64,000 nucleotides of DNA from an uncultured Stenotrophomonas sp. (GCF_913778665.1 NZ_CAJYVQ010000004.1:186001-250000), one strand, 5' to 3'. Positions 9,170-18,159 are shown, numbered from the stretch's first letter. Program-made: numbers and translations. Notes: generated by a model not told the origin, from the letters alone.

Positions 9170-10330
9170 TCAGTTCGGCAGGGGCACGCCCTTTGGCCAC
9201 AGCATCCAGATGTTGCCCTTCTGCTTCATGTCGCCAGCCAGCTTGCCGGCGGCATCGCCGCTGCCCCAGTACAGGTCGGCGCGCACTTCGCCGGCGATGG
9301 CGCCGCCGGTGTCCTGCGCAGCCACCGGGCGCACCACCGGGGTGCCGTCCGGGCGCGTGGTGGACAGCCACAGCAGGCTGCCCAGCGGCACCACGGTGCG
9401 ATCCACCGCCACGCTGTAGCCCGGGGTGAGCGGCACGTTCAGTGAACCGCGCGGGCCTTCCGGGCTGTCCGGGTTGCGCACGAAGAACACGTAGCTGGGG
9501 TTACTGCGCAGCAGTTCCGGTACGCGCGCGGGGTTGGCCCGTGCCCAGGCGCGGATCGCGTCCATGGTGACGTCTTCCTTCTTCAGCTGGCCCTGCTCCA
9601 CCAGCCAGCGACCGATCGCGCGGTACGGGTGGCCGTTCTGTTCCGCATACGCCAGCCGCACCTGCGTGCCATCGGCCAGGCGCACGCGGCCAGACCCCTG
9701 GATCTGCAGCAGCTGCAGGTCCATCGGGTCGGTCAGCCAGGCCAGCACCGGCGCCTTGGCGCCCTTGGCCGCGATGGTGCCGGCGTCGTCATAGGGCTTG
9801 AGTAGTTTGCCTTCGACGCGCCCGCGCAGGCGCTTGCCCTTCAGTTCCGGGTAGAGGCTCTCCAGCTGCACCACCACCAGATCATCCGGCGTGCCGTACA
9901 CCGGCACCGTGGCCTTATCGGTACGGGTAAGACTGCCGGGGTAGATCGGCTCGTAGTAGCCGGTAATCAGCCCGTCGGCCTGATGGCCACCGGCACGTAG
10001 CGCGTAGGCATCGAGATCGCGCTGCAGGAACTGGCGGATCGCCGCCGGGTCATCGTCGGACACCATTGCCGCGGTCGCGCAGGGCTGGGCCCAGACCGCA
10101 TCGTTCTTCAGGCGGGTGCAGCTGCTGCGCCACGCCACGAAGCCGGCCTGCAGATCGCTGTCGGAGACCGGTGGCAGTGCACTCCATGGGGCCTTGGCGT
10201 AGGTGGCCGCAGGCTTGGCAGCAGACGGTACGCCGGGACTGGAGCCGGTGGTGGAACACGCAGAGAGCAGCGCGGCCACCAGCAATAACAGCCCAACCCT
10301 AGGTAAGAATGGAACCATAGACATTTTCAC
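9170..10330 (-). CDS. mltA: Membrane-bound lytic murein transglycosylase A
   Basis: This lipoprotein of up to 386 residues would cut the glycan strands of peptidoglycan, releasing 1,6-anhydromuropeptides at the outer membrane. The lipobox is LLSACS. Family blocks include FLQRDLDAYAL, GLITGYYEP, LLQIQGSGRVRLADG, NPSYVFFV, TPGYSVAVDRTVVPLGSLLWL and the catalytic-site region AAQDTGGAIAGEVRADLYWGSG. Length is typical of MltA. Three starts are possible (GTG at 10330, ATG at 10324, ATG at 10318) and none has a clear ribosome site. The shortest still gives a full signal peptide. Confidence 0.93.
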   Translation of the reverse strand: MKMSMVPFLPRVGLLLLVAALLSACSTTGSSPGVPSAAKPAATYAKAPWSALPPVSDSDLQAGFVAWRSSCTRLKNDAVWAQPCATAAMVSDDDPAAIRQFLQRDLDAYALRAGGHQADGLITGYYEPIYPGSLTRTDKATVPVYGTPDDLVVVQLESLYPELKGKRLRGRVEGKLLKPYDDAGTIAAKGAKAPVLAWLTDPMDLQLLQIQGSGRVRLADGTQVRLAYAEQNGHPYRAIGRWLVEQGQLKKEDVTMDAIRAWARANPARVPELLRSNPSYVFFVRNPDSPEGPRGSLNVPLTPGYSVAVDRTVVPLGSLLWLSTTRPDGTPVVRPVAAQDTGGAIAGEVRADLYWGSGDAAGKLAGDMKQKGNIWMLWPKGVPLPN

Positions 10331-10433
10331 TATGTTGAGCTGACGCAGCCACCTGATTCAAGCGGAAGCAGGCAGAAACCAAAATTCTTCATTCAGGTCA
10401 ATGCTCTACGCGACGTTGCAGATTCAATCGGGA

Positions 10434-10465
10434 TGCCGCCCTAAATTTGCTCAATTAGGGCGGCA
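10434..10465. terminator. Stem-loop after the small gene
   Basis: TGCCGCCCTAA at 10434-10444 pairs with TTAGGGCGGCA, with further A/T pairing around a short loop. It sits 10 bp beyond the stop codon of the gene ending at 10475. No long T run follows on the minus strand, so it is a weak intrinsic terminator at best. Confidence 0.55.
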
Positions 10466-10474
10466 GCCTCAACT

Positions 10475-10813
10475 TCAGACGTCGGTCACGTCTTCAGCAG
10501 CACGTCGCTTAGCCTTCGGCTTCTCTTGAACCTCAGGAAGCACGAGCACGTTGACGTTCACCGACTGCTGAGGTGCGAGAAGAAGCAAACCGGCGCCATG
10601 TCCGGTCTTCGCATTCTTAACATGAGCCGTTCCGGCCCAACCAGCCTGCTGGGATCGATGATCCATGTGGTCTTTCACCTTGGCGGTGATTCGCTGAGCA
10701 GGCTTTTCAGGATGATCTTGGTTATAGATAACCAAGACTTCCTCGGCATCAATCATTACTACCGGATCACCACGCTTACAGTTCGCAGGACTTGGAAATT
10801 TACGCTTTGGCAA
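10475..10813 (-). CDS. Small hydrophilic protein, unknown, in AT-rich islet
   Basis: This 112-residue protein is not recognised. It starts at a TTG with AGGGG about six bases upstream, a convincing start. It is basic at both ends (MPKRKF and KPKAKRRAAEDV). The middle has an alternating hydrophobic pattern (VVMIDAEEVLVIYN, GAGLLLLAPQQSVNVNVLVLP) suggesting a small beta-rich fold. No signal peptide is present. Codon use is clearly more AT-rich than in its neighbours, as is the flanking DNA, so it was probably acquired by transfer. Confidence 0.6.
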   Translation of the reverse strand: MPKRKFPSPANCKRGDPVVMIDAEEVLVIYNQDHPEKPAQRITAKVKDHMDHRSQQAGWAGTAHVKNAKTGHGAGLLLLAPQQSVNVNVLVLPEVQEKPKAKRRAAEDVTDV

Positions 10814-11083
10814 AGCACACCCCTGATAATTGAGCTAGTTCTACTCGTGAGGAACGCGAGACGAACCTCACTAACCGTTGCGCCAGAAAGCTGAGCGCAG
10901 CTCAAAAGCTATCACATCCTGGATCCCACTCTTATGTATTCTAGGAGGGAAGCATCTGGTCAACATATGCGGAGTGTGCGGAGCGAATTCGCGCCAGAAT
11001 TTTGACTGGACAGTGGCTCCGCTAGTGAGAGTTTTTATCTGCAAATTTTCTGGTGCGTATCTATGCGCAGAATCCTACGGAGA
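10814..11083. other. AT-rich gene-free stretch
   Basis: About 270 bp upstream of the small TTG-start gene is noticeably richer in A/T than the rest of the window, and no convincing coding frame was found in it. It probably holds the promoter of that gene. No terminal repeats or tRNA remnant were seen that would mark an insertion boundary. Confidence 0.5.
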
Positions 11084-11830
11084 TTAGCGCATCTGCAGCA
11101 GCAGCGAATGCAGGATGCGGGCGTCCTCGGCATCCAGCGTCTTCGGCAGGTCGTCGCGGCCCCGGAAACGGCGGTGGAAGGCGGCGACGGTGGCATCACG
11201 GTTGTCGAGCGGATAACCGAAGCGCGCCAGCGCATTCCACGCATCGAAGCCTTCCGGTGCCGCGCCATCGGCCGCGCGCGGCCACACGCCGAAGCCGGCC
11301 TCGGCCAGCTGTTGCCACGGGAAGAAGCGGCTCGGATCCTGCTTGCGCGTCGGCGCCAGGTCGGCATGGCCGATCACCTGGCGCGGCGGGATGTTCAGGC
11401 GGGTGGTGAGATCACGCAGCAGCAGGATCAGCGATTCGATCTGTGCCGCACTGAACGGACTGCGGCCATCGTTGTCGAGCTCGATGCCGATCGAGGCCGA
11501 GTTGAGATCGGTGATGGTGCCCCAGCGTCCGGCGCCGGCATGCCAGGCACGGCGCTCATCGGCGACCAGCTGGTAACGATGGCCATCGGCACCGATCAGG
11601 TAGTGCGCACTGACCGGCCCGCCACTGTTGGCGGTACGCAGCGTATGCAGACTCTGCTGCACCGACTTCTGCTCGGTGTGGTGGATGACGATGATGAGCG
11701 GCGTGCGCGCGTTCTGGTTGGGTGATGGCACCCAGGTGGCGAGAGGGTTGTGGCTCTCCCGCGGCGTGGAAGCGCAGGCGGCCAGCAGCAGGCTGGCCGA
11801 GAGCATCAGGACAGTGCGGATCGGGTGCAT
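11084..11830 (-). CDS. N-acetylmuramoyl-L-alanine amidase lipoprotein (AmiD-like)
   Basis: This 248-residue amidase_2-family protein would cleave the MurNAc-L-Ala bond of peptidoglycan or of anhydromuropeptides. A signal peptide with lipobox LLAAC (C19) makes it an envelope lipoprotein, more like E. coli AmiD than cytoplasmic AmpD. Zinc ligands are visible in IVIHHTEQ (H50/H51) and VIGHADLAPTRKQDPS; the conserved SIGIELDNDG block is present. S. maltophilia has two AmpD-type proteins in the literature; this secreted one may be AmpDII, but that is a guess. The ATG at 11830 begins the signal peptide with TCAGG upstream. Confidence 0.88.
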   Translation of the reverse strand: MHPIRTVLMLSASLLLAACASTPRESHNPLATWVPSPNQNARTPLIIVIHHTEQKSVQQSLHTLRTANSGGPVSAHYLIGADGHRYQLVADERRAWHAGAGRWGTITDLNSASIGIELDNDGRSPFSAAQIESLILLLRDLTTRLNIPPRQVIGHADLAPTRKQDPSRFFPWQQLAEAGFGVWPRAADGAAPEGFDAWNALARFGYPLDNRDATVAAFHRRFRGRDDLPKTLDAEDARILHSLLLQMR

Positions 11831-11869
11831 GGCCTGATTGTGCGCGATCGCGCTTGATGATGCATGCCA

Positions 11870-11894
11870 GGGTGCCGACCAACGGTCGGCACCC
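11870..11894. terminator. Perfect hairpin downstream of amtB
   Basis: GGGTGCCGACC (11870-11880), loop AAC, GGTCGGCACCC forms an 11-bp perfect stem. It lies between the amtB stop and the amidase start, both on the minus strand, so it most likely ends the glnK-amtB transcript. Its sequence also resembles the SMAG palindromes. Confidence 0.65.
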
Positions 11895-11916
11895 ACCACG
11901 TCAGTGCGCCGCTGCC

Positions 11917-13344
11917 TCAGGCCTCGTAGGCCGATTCACCGTGCGAGGTCACATCCAGGCCGGTGCGCTCTGCTTCCTCGGTCACGCGCAGGCCGACCAC
12001 GCTGCGCACCACCAGCAGGATCAGCGTGGTCACCACCGCCGACCACAGCACGGTGAGGCCAACGCTGACCACCTGCACCCACACCTGGTGCGCGATATCC
12101 AGGTCGGCCTTGGTGCCGCCCAGCGACTGCGCACTGAACACGCCGGTGAGGATCGCGCCGACGATGCCGCCGACACCGTGCACACCGAACACGTCAGCGG
12201 TGTCATCCACCTTCAGCAGGCGCTTGAGACCGGTGACGCCCCACACGCAGACCACGCCCGCCACGAAACCGATCACGATCGCGCCGAGCGGGCCGACCGT
12301 GCCACATGCCGGAGTGATGCCGACCAGGCCTGCCACCGCGCCCGAGGCCGCGCCCAGTGCCGACGGCTTGCCCTTGGTGATCGCTTCCACCAGCGTCCAG
12401 CCGAGCACCGCTGCGGCAGTGGCCAGCACGGTGTTGAGGAAGGCCAGCGAGGCCACGGTATCGGCGGCGGCGGCAGAACCAGCATTGAAGCCGAACCAGC
12501 CGACCCACAGCAGCATCGCGCCGATGTAGGTGAACGGCAGGTTGTGCGGCTTCAACGCGGTCTGGCCGTAGCCCAGGCGCTTGCCGACAAACCATGCGGC
12601 GACCAGGCCGGCGACGCCCGCGTTGATGTGCACCACGGTGCCGCCGGCGAAGTCGATCGCGCCCAGTTCGCCCAGGTAGCCGCCACCCCACACGATGTGC
12701 GCCATCGGGATATAGCTGAGGGTGAACCACAGCGCCGAGAACAGCAGCACGGCGCGGAACTTGATGCGCTCGGCGAAGGCACCGACGATCAGCGCGGTGG
12801 TGATGCCGGCGAAGGTCGACTGGAAGGCGACGAACAGGTAGTCCGGCAGGCCCTTGATAGGCGTATTGCCCACCGACTCGGGGGTGAAACCCCTGAGGAA
12901 GGCGAACTCGGTGAACGAGCCGAAGAACGGATTGCCCGTGCTGAACACCGCGCTGTAGCCATAGGCTACCCACAGCAGCAGCACCAGCGAGAACACCACC
13001 AGGATCTGGCTGAGGATCGACAGCACATTCTTTGAACGCACCAGGCCGCCATAGAACAGGGCCAGGCCCGGTACCACCATCAGCAGCACCAGCAAGGTGG
13101 AGGTGAGCATCCAGGCCACGTCGCCGTGGTCGAACGCGGGGGCCGCAGCCTCGGCGCTGGCCGGTGCAGCTGCCACCGGTGCCTGCAGCGGTTCGACCGC
13201 AACGGTTTCGCTGGGCAGCGGCGAGACCTGGGCCTGGGCGTGGGCGTTGCCCGGCCAGGCACCGGCGGCCAGCGCGCTGAGCAGCATCAGCAGGCACACG
13301 ATATGGAACCGGGCTTGCCACCCGGTGAGAAGGCGCATCTTCAT
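11917..13344 (-). CDS. amtB: Ammonium transporter AmtB
   Basis: This 475-residue inner-membrane channel conducts ammonium/ammonia and is closed by GlnK. An N-terminal signal sequence (ending AHAQ) and a P/A-rich linker precede the Amt core, which begins at DHGDVAWMLTSTLLVLLM. Pore features include PMAHIVWGGG, the first channel histidine in GTVVHINAGVAG, and the second in VFGVHGVGGIVG. It lies 22 bp downstream of glnK on the same strand, the classic glnK-amtB pair. The start at 13344 has a GGAG box. Confidence 0.96.
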   Translation of the reverse strand: MKMRLLTGWQARFHIVCLLMLLSALAAGAWPGNAHAQAQVSPLPSETVAVEPLQAPVAAAPASAEAAAPAFDHGDVAWMLTSTLLVLLMVVPGLALFYGGLVRSKNVLSILSQILVVFSLVLLLWVAYGYSAVFSTGNPFFGSFTEFAFLRGFTPESVGNTPIKGLPDYLFVAFQSTFAGITTALIVGAFAERIKFRAVLLFSALWFTLSYIPMAHIVWGGGYLGELGAIDFAGGTVVHINAGVAGLVAAWFVGKRLGYGQTALKPHNLPFTYIGAMLLWVGWFGFNAGSAAAADTVASLAFLNTVLATAAAVLGWTLVEAITKGKPSALGAASGAVAGLVGITPACGTVGPLGAIVIGFVAGVVCVWGVTGLKRLLKVDDTADVFGVHGVGGIVGAILTGVFSAQSLGGTKADLDIAHQVWVQVVSVGLTVLWSAVVTTLILLVVRSVVGLRVTEEAERTGLDVTSHGESAYEA

Positions 13345-13366
13345 GGGGGGAATCTCCGGAAGGGGG

Positions 13367-13918
<552 letters not shown>

Positions 13919-13920
13919 TC

Positions 13921-13943
13921 AGCGGACTAACAGTCCGCTCTAC
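13921..13943. repeat. SMAG palindrome and neighbouring hairpin in the glnA-glnK gap
   Basis: AGCGGACT, loop AAC, AGTCCGCT ends in CTAC, i.e. GTAG on the other strand, the SMAG signature. A second hairpin, GGCGGGC-CTGC-GCCCGCC, lies at 13962-13979. The whole 13706-14054 gap between glnA and glnK holds these two, the glnA terminator (14008-14048), and no gene. The hairpins could reduce readthrough from glnA into glnK-amtB. Confidence 0.65.
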
Positions 13944-14007
13944 CACCGTCCGCTCTACAACGGCGGGCCTGCGCCCGCCTTGCGGCTCCCCAGCCGCGAA
14001 AACGGAA

Positions 14008-14048
14008 GCGATGGCGGCGGGTGGGAGGGGGAAGCCCACCGCCATCGC
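14008..14048 (-). terminator. glnA terminator hairpin
   Basis: GCGATGGCGG (14008-14017) pairs with CCGCCATCGC (14039-14048), with extra internal pairing between GGTGGG and CCCACC. It starts 6 bp beyond the glnA stop. On the minus strand the hairpin is followed by TTCCGTTTTC. Confidence 0.7.
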
Positions 14049-14054
14049 ATCCGG

Positions 14055-15464
14055 TCAGCTGGCGTAGTACAGCTGGTATTCCAGCGGGTGGGTCGCCGCG
14101 CGGAACTTGGTCACTTCCTGCATCTTCAGCGCGATGTAGCCGTCGATGAAGTCATCGCTCATCACGCCACCGGCCTTCAGGAACTCGCGGTCCTTGTCCA
14201 GCGCTTCCAGTGCCTGATCCAGCGAGGAGCAGACCTGCGGGATCAGCTTCTCTTCTTCCGGCGGCAGGTCGTACAGGTCCTTGTCGCTCGGTGCGCCCGG
14301 GTCGATCTGGTTCTTGATGCCGTCCAGGCCGGCCATCATCAGCGCGGTGAAGGTCAGGTAGCCCGACTGGATCGGATCGGGGAAGCGCATTTCGATGCGG
14401 CGTGCCTTCGGGTTGGACACCCACGGAATGCGGCACGAGGCCGAGCGGTTGCGCGCCGAGTAGGCCAGCATCACCGGCGCTTCGAAGCCCGGCACCAGGC
14501 GCTTGTAGCTGTTGGTGCCCGAGTTGGCGAAGGCGTTGATCGCCTTGGCGTGCTTGAAGATGCCACCGATGTACCACAGCGCCAGCTGGCTCAGGCCGCC
14601 GTAGCCGTCACCAGAGAACAGGTTGGTGCCGCCCTTGGACAGCGACTGGTGCACGTGCATGCCGCTGCCGTTGTCGCCGACGATCGGCTTGGGCATGAAG
14701 GTGACGGTCTTGCCGTTGCGGTGAGCGACGTTCTTGATGACGTACTTCATGCGCAGCAGTTCGTCGGCCTTCTGCACCAGGGTGCTGAACTTGGTGCCGA
14801 TCTCGCACTGGCCGGCGGTGGCCACTTCGTGGTGCTGCACTTCCACTTCGATGCCGACCTGTTCCAGGGTCTTGCACATTTCAGCGCGCAGGTCGTGCAG
14901 GGTGTCGGTCGGCGGCACCGGGAAGTACCCGCCCTTGACGCCCGGACGGTAGCCGCTGTTGGCGCCGTCGTACTTGGCGCCGCTGTTCCAGGCGGCTTCC
15001 TCGGAGTCGACCTTGAAGAAGGTGTTGCCCATTTCATTGGCGAAACGGACCGAATCGAAGATGAAGAATTCCGGCTCCGGGCCGAAGAACGCGGTTTCGG
15101 CGATGCCGGAGGACTTCAGGTAGGCCTCGGCGCGCTTGGCGATGCCGCGCGGGCAGCGACCGTACGACTGCATGGTGGCCGGATCGAGGATGTCGCAGCT
15201 GATCACGATGGTCGGATCGGCGTAGAACGGATCGACGTACGCGCTGGCCGGGTCCGGCAGCAGCACCATGTCCGACTCGTTGATGCCTTTCCAGCCGGCG
15301 ATCGAGCTGCCATCGAACATCTTGCCTTCTTCGAACAGCGACGGCTCGATGATGCTGACCGGGAAGGTCACGTGCTGCTCGACACCACGCATGTCGACAA
15401 AGCGCAGATCGACGAATTCGATCTGGTTGTCCTTGATCAGCTTCTCAACGTTTTCCACGGACAT
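14055..15464 (-). CDS. glnA: Glutamine synthetase, type I
   Basis: This 469-residue enzyme makes glutamine from glutamate, ammonia and ATP; the length is that of adenylylated GSI-beta. Visible blocks are [11 protein letters not shown] (latch region), [12 protein letters not shown] (metal/ATP ligands), [11 protein letters not shown] (ammonium/glutamate site), and [22 protein letters not shown]. The adenylylation tyrosine is in [11 protein letters not shown]. The ATG at 15464 has GAGGT upstream and lies about 30 nt from the predicted sigma-54 start. glnA is followed on the same strand by glnK and amtB. Confidence 0.97.
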   Translation of the reverse strand: MSVENVEKLIKDNQIEFVDLRFVDMRGVEQHVTFPVSIIEPSLFEEGKMFDGSSIAGWKGINESDMVLLPDPASAYVDPFYADPTIVISCDILDPATMQSYGRCPRGIAKRAEAYLKSSGIAETAFFGPEPEFFIFDSVRFANEMGNTFFKVDSEEAAWNSGAKYDGANSGYRPGVKGGYFPVPPTDTLHDLRAEMCKTLEQVGIEVEVQHHEVATAGQCEIGTKFSTLVQKADELLRMKYVIKNVAHRNGKTVTFMPKPIVGDNGSGMHVHQSLSKGGTNLFSGDGYGGLSQLALWYIGGIFKHAKAINAFANSGTNSYKRLVPGFEAPVMLAYSARNRSASCRIPWVSNPKARRIEMRFPDPIQSGYLTFTALMMAGLDGIKNQIDPGAPSDKDLYDLPPEEEKLIPQVCSSLDQALEALDKDREFLKAGGVMSDDFIDGYIALKMQEVTKFRAATHPLEYQLYYAS

Positions 15465-15505
15465 CGGTACGACCTCGGATGGGGATGAATGCCTGCTGAG
15501 GTAGA

Positions 15506-15520
15506 GCAACGACCGTGCCA
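15506..15520 (-). promoter_or_regulatory. Sigma-54 (RpoN) promoter of glnA
   Basis: On the minus strand this reads TGGCACG-GTCG-TTGC, an exact match to the -24/-12 consensus with the required 10-bp spacing between GG and GC. Transcription should begin about 12 bp past the -12 GC, near 15494, giving a 30-nt leader before the glnA ATG. Confidence 0.93.
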
Positions 15521-15584
15521 ACTTTTCGTGGGCTGCAAGTCATTGATTTCAAAAAGACCGCCCCGTGAGGGTGCAGAGCAGCGC

Positions 15585-15599
15585 GCACCAAACGGGTGC
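15585..15599. promoter_or_regulatory. NtrC binding site 1 (glnA enhancer)
   Basis: GCACC-AAACG-GGTGC matches the NtrC dyad GCACC-N5-GGTGC exactly. Its centre lies about 98 bp upstream of the predicted glnA start point, at a distance typical of NtrC enhancers. Confidence 0.92.
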
Positions 15600-15613
15600 A
15601 CCCGTTACCAGAC

Positions 15614-15628
15614 GCACCCGTTTGGTGC
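15614..15628. promoter_or_regulatory. NtrC binding site 2 (glnA enhancer)
   Basis: GCACC-CGTTT-GGTGC is a second perfect NtrC dyad and the exact reverse complement of site 1. The two centres are 29 bp apart (near three helical turns), suiting cooperative binding of two NtrC dimers on one face. The pair is only about 60-75 bp from the divergent uppP start and could also affect that gene. Confidence 0.92.
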
Positions 15629-15687
15629 AGCGGGGATCGTCTATCCTCTCGACCTTCTTCCTTCAGCCGCCCGTGCACGCACCGTCC

Positions 15688-16482
15688 ATGTCCGACCTGC
15701 TCTCCGCCCTGTTGCTGGGCATTCTCGAAGGCTTGACCGAATTCCTGCCGATCTCCAGCACCGGCCACCTGCTCATCGCCCAGCACTGGCTGGGTGCCCG
15801 TTCGGACTTCTTCAACATCGTCATCCAGGCCGGCGCGATCGTGGCCGTGGTGCTGGTGTTCCGCCAGCGCCTGCTGCAGCTGGCCACCGGCTTGGGTCAG
15901 CGCGAGAACCGCGACTACGTGTTCAAGCTCGGCGCAGCGTTCCTGGTCACCGCCGTGGTCGGCCTGGTGGTGCGCAAGGCCGGCTGGTCGCTGCCGGAAA
16001 CGGTCAGTCCGGTGGCCTGGGCATTGATCATCGGTGGCGTCTGGATGCTGCTGGTGGAGGCCTATACCGCGCGCCTGCCCGACCGTGACCAGGTGACCTG
16101 GACGGTGGCGATCGGCGTGGGCTTGGCGCAGGTGGTGGCCGGTGTGTTCCCCGGCACCTCGCGCTCGGCCTCGGCGATCTTCCTGGCGATGCTGCTGGGC
16201 CTGAGCCGCCGCGCGGCCGCCGCCGAGTTCGTGTTCCTGGTCGGCATTCCCACCATGTTCGCCGCCAGTGCCTACACCTTCCTGGAAATGGCCAAGGCCG
16301 GCCAGCTGGGCAGCGAGAACTGGACCGACGTGGGCGTGGCCTTCCTTGCCGCAGCCGTCACCGGCTTCGTCGTAGTGAAGTGGTTGATGGGCTACATCAA
16401 GTCGCACAAGTTCACCGCCTTCGCCGTGTACCGGATTGCGCTGGGCGCGGCGCTGCTGCTGTGGTTGCCGTCCGGCAGCTGA
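15688..16482 (+). CDS. uppP: Undecaprenyl-diphosphatase UppP/BacA
   Basis: This 264-residue inner-membrane enzyme converts undecaprenyl diphosphate to the monophosphate, recycling the lipid carrier of cell-wall synthesis; overproduction gives bacitracin resistance in other bacteria. Two family blocks are clear: LEGLTEFLPISSTGHL near the N-terminus, and PGTSRSASAIFLAMLLGLSR near residue 155. About eight hydrophobic segments are spread along the chain. The frame is open upstream, but MSDLLSALLLGILEG matches the usual N-terminus. No strong ribosome site is visible. It diverges from glnA. Confidence 0.95.
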   Translation: MSDLLSALLLGILEGLTEFLPISSTGHLLIAQHWLGARSDFFNIVIQAGAIVAVVLVFRQRLLQLATGLGQRENRDYVFKLGAAFLVTAVVGLVVRKAGWSLPETVSPVAWALIIGGVWMLLVEAYTARLPDRDQVTWTVAIGVGLAQVVAGVFPGTSRSASAIFLAMLLGLSRRAAAAEFVFLVGIPTMFAASAYTFLEMAKAGQLGSENWTDVGVAFLAAAVTGFVVVKWLMGYIKSHKFTAFAVYRIALGAALLLWLPSGS

Positions 16483-16555
16483 ACAGCGCCGGGGCACGGC
16501 AACCCCGTTGCCGGCCCCACCCCGTTTCCACCACGGTTCCCCAAGGAGAATCACC

Positions 16556-17380
16556 ATGAACCGCAAGCTCACCCTGCTCCTCCCGCTGGCCCTGATGGCC
16601 GCCTGCAGCCAGACCCCGGCGCCGGCCGGCACCGGCGGCGACGACGTGGCCCCGGCCGCAGCCAAGGCGGCGGACCAGCAGACGCTGGCGCATCTGGACG
16701 CGCAGCGCCTGCAGAGCCAGCACTGGCTGCTGCAGCAGGCCACTGGCGCCGACGGCAAGCGCATCGACGCGCTGTTCGCCCGCGAAGACAAGCCGGTCAC
16801 CCTGGACTTCGCCGATGGCCGCCTGTCGGTGAGCAACACCTGCAACCGCCTCGGCGGTGGCTACACCCTGGAGAACGGCACGCTGAAGGTGGGCGCGATG
16901 GCGTCGACCATGATGGCCTGCACCGACAAGGCGCTGATGGCGCTGGACGAGGCCGTGTCGAGCCGCCTGCAGGGCGAGCTGAAGGCCACCCAGGATGCCG
17001 GCGGCAAGCTGACCCTGACCACCGCCAAGGGCGACGTGCTGGTGTTCAACCCGGAACCCACCGCTGAAACCCGCTATGGCGGCGCCGGCGAAACCGTGTT
17101 CCTGGAAGTGGCCGCCAAGACCCAGAAGTGCTCGCACCCGCTGATCCCGGACTACCAGTGCCTGCAGGTGCGTGAAGTGAAGTTCGACGACAAGGGCCTG
17201 AAGCAGGGCGAGCCGGGCAAGTTCGAGAACTTCTACGGCAACATCGAGGGCTACACCCACGAAGACGGCGTGCGCAACGTGGTGCGCGTGAAGCGCTACG
17301 AAGTGAAGAATCCGCCGGCCGATGCGCCGTCGCAGGCGTACGTGCTGGACATGGTGGTCGAGTCGGCCATCGAGAAGTGA
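16556..17380 (+). CDS. META/DUF4377 domain lipoprotein
   Basis: This 274-residue protein has a signal peptide with lipobox LMAAC (C17) and an A/P-rich linker. A META (HslJ-like) domain spans about 55-165 (WLLQQATGADGKRI, FADGRLSVSNTCNRLGGGYTL, MMACTD). A DUF4377-like C-terminal domain follows (VFLEVAAKTQKCSHPLIPDYQCLQVREVKF...GYTHEDGVRNVVRVKRYEV). HslJ in E. coli is linked to heat and novobiocin tolerance; no function is established for DUF4377. AAGGAGAA precedes the ATG. It is monocistronic, with a strong terminator after it. Confidence 0.85.
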   Translation: MNRKLTLLLPLALMAACSQTPAPAGTGGDDVAPAAAKAADQQTLAHLDAQRLQSQHWLLQQATGADGKRIDALFAREDKPVTLDFADGRLSVSNTCNRLGGGYTLENGTLKVGAMASTMMACTDKALMALDEAVSSRLQGELKATQDAGGKLTLTTAKGDVLVFNPEPTAETRYGGAGETVFLEVAAKTQKCSHPLIPDYQCLQVREVKFDDKGLKQGEPGKFENFYGNIEGYTHEDGVRNVVRVKRYEVKNPPADAPSQAYVLDMVVESAIEK

Positions 17381-17381
17381 T

Positions 17382-17404
17382 GTAGAGCCGACTGTTAGTC
17401 GGCT
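17382..17404. repeat. SMAG palindrome
   Basis: GTAG is followed by AGCCGACT, loop GTT, AGTCGGCT (the A of the stem is shared). It is a canonical SMAG unit starting one base after the stop codon of the META-domain gene. Confidence 0.75.
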
Positions 17405-17411
17405 GCATCTT

Positions 17412-17437
17412 GAAGGGCGGCCGAAAGGCCGCCCTTC
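17412..17437. terminator. Terminator with GAAA tetraloop
   Basis: GAAGGGCGGCC, loop GAAA, GGCCGCCCTTC forms a perfect 11-bp stem, followed by TTCG. It can serve both convergent neighbours. Confidence 0.85.
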
Positions 17438-17447
17438 TTCGTGGTGG

Positions 17448-17520
17448 GTAGAGCCGGCCGCTGGCCGGCTGCCATGCGCGGATCCGGCAGCACACGGGCG
17501 TTGCCGGCCAGCGGCCGGCA
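17448..17520. repeat. Pair of SMAG palindromes in opposite orientation
   Basis: The first unit (17448-17470) is GTAG-AGCCGGCC-GCT-GGCCGGCT. The second (17502-17520) is TGCCGGCC-AGC-GGCCGGCA. Together they form a head-to-head dimer between two convergent genes. Their stems are nearly complementary to each other, so a larger fold is possible. Confidence 0.7.
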
Positions 17521-17537
17521 CGACCCGCCATGCCGCC

Positions 17538-18149
17538 TCAGCCCAGCGCCGGGTTCAACGTGTAGGTCCCGTGCAGGGCCGCTTCGGCCAGTACGTGGCC
17601 GTGCATGGCGCGGTAGGCGTCGGCGGCGGTGAAGCGTTCCGGCAGCTGCAGCGACGCCACGTCCAGCGCGAACACGCGGAAGAAGTAGCGGTGCACGCGT
17701 TCGTCGTTGAACGGCGGGTAGGGACCGTCGTAGCCCAGGTAGTCACCGGCCATGTCCGGGTTGCCCGCGAACCAGCCGGTGAAGTCGTTCAGGCCCTGGC
17801 GGCTGCCGGCCGGACCGGCCGGTGCGGCCTTGCCCTTCACCACGAAGCCATCGCTGCAGCTGCCGGCGGCAATTTCCTGCACCGAGGCCGGGATGTCGGC
17901 CATCACCCAGTGCACGAAGTCGCAACGCGGCTGGTCGCGCGGCACGCTCATGTCGCTGCGGCCGACCGTTTCCGGCACGGTTGGCACGTCCGGGTCGACG
18001 CACACCAGCAGGAACGAACGGGTGCCGGCCGGCGCCCCGCTCCAGGCCAGGTGCGGGTTGCGGTCGGGGGCAAAGCCGTTGGCATCGCCGGCGGCGAACT
18101 CGCGGTCGATCGGTGCGCCAAGGGTCAGGCTGTTGCTGCTCAGCTGCAT
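17538..18149 (-). CDS. PEBP family protein (YbhB/YbcL type)
   Basis: This 203-residue phosphatidylethanolamine-binding-like protein has the family ligand-site blocks CVDPDVP (with the acidic residue) and VHRYFFRVFALD (the HRY motif), plus DFVHWVMADIP. No signal peptide is present, so it should be cytoplasmic. It is longer than E. coli YbhB (158 aa) because of extra loops around PRDQPRCDF and GPAGSRQGLNDFTGW. Biological roles of bacterial PEBPs are poorly known. AAGGAGAG precedes the ATG at 18149. It lies 10 bp downstream of the TPR-sulfotransferase gene. Confidence 0.85.
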   Translation of the reverse strand: MQLSSNSLTLGAPIDREFAAGDANGFAPDRNPHLAWSGAPAGTRSFLLVCVDPDVPTVPETVGRSDMSVPRDQPRCDFVHWVMADIPASVQEIAAGSCSDGFVVKGKAAPAGPAGSRQGLNDFTGWFAGNPDMAGDYLGYDGPYPPFNDERVHRYFFRVFALDVASLQLPERFTAADAYRAMHGHVLAEAALHGTYTLNPALG

Positions 18150-18159
18150 GAGTCTCTCC

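Noticed and set aside
10526..10894. Plus-strand frame of 122 codons in the AT-rich islet
   Set aside because: It runs antisense to the TTG-start gene, which has a good ribosome site. The frame lacks one and shows no recognisable composition of a real protein.
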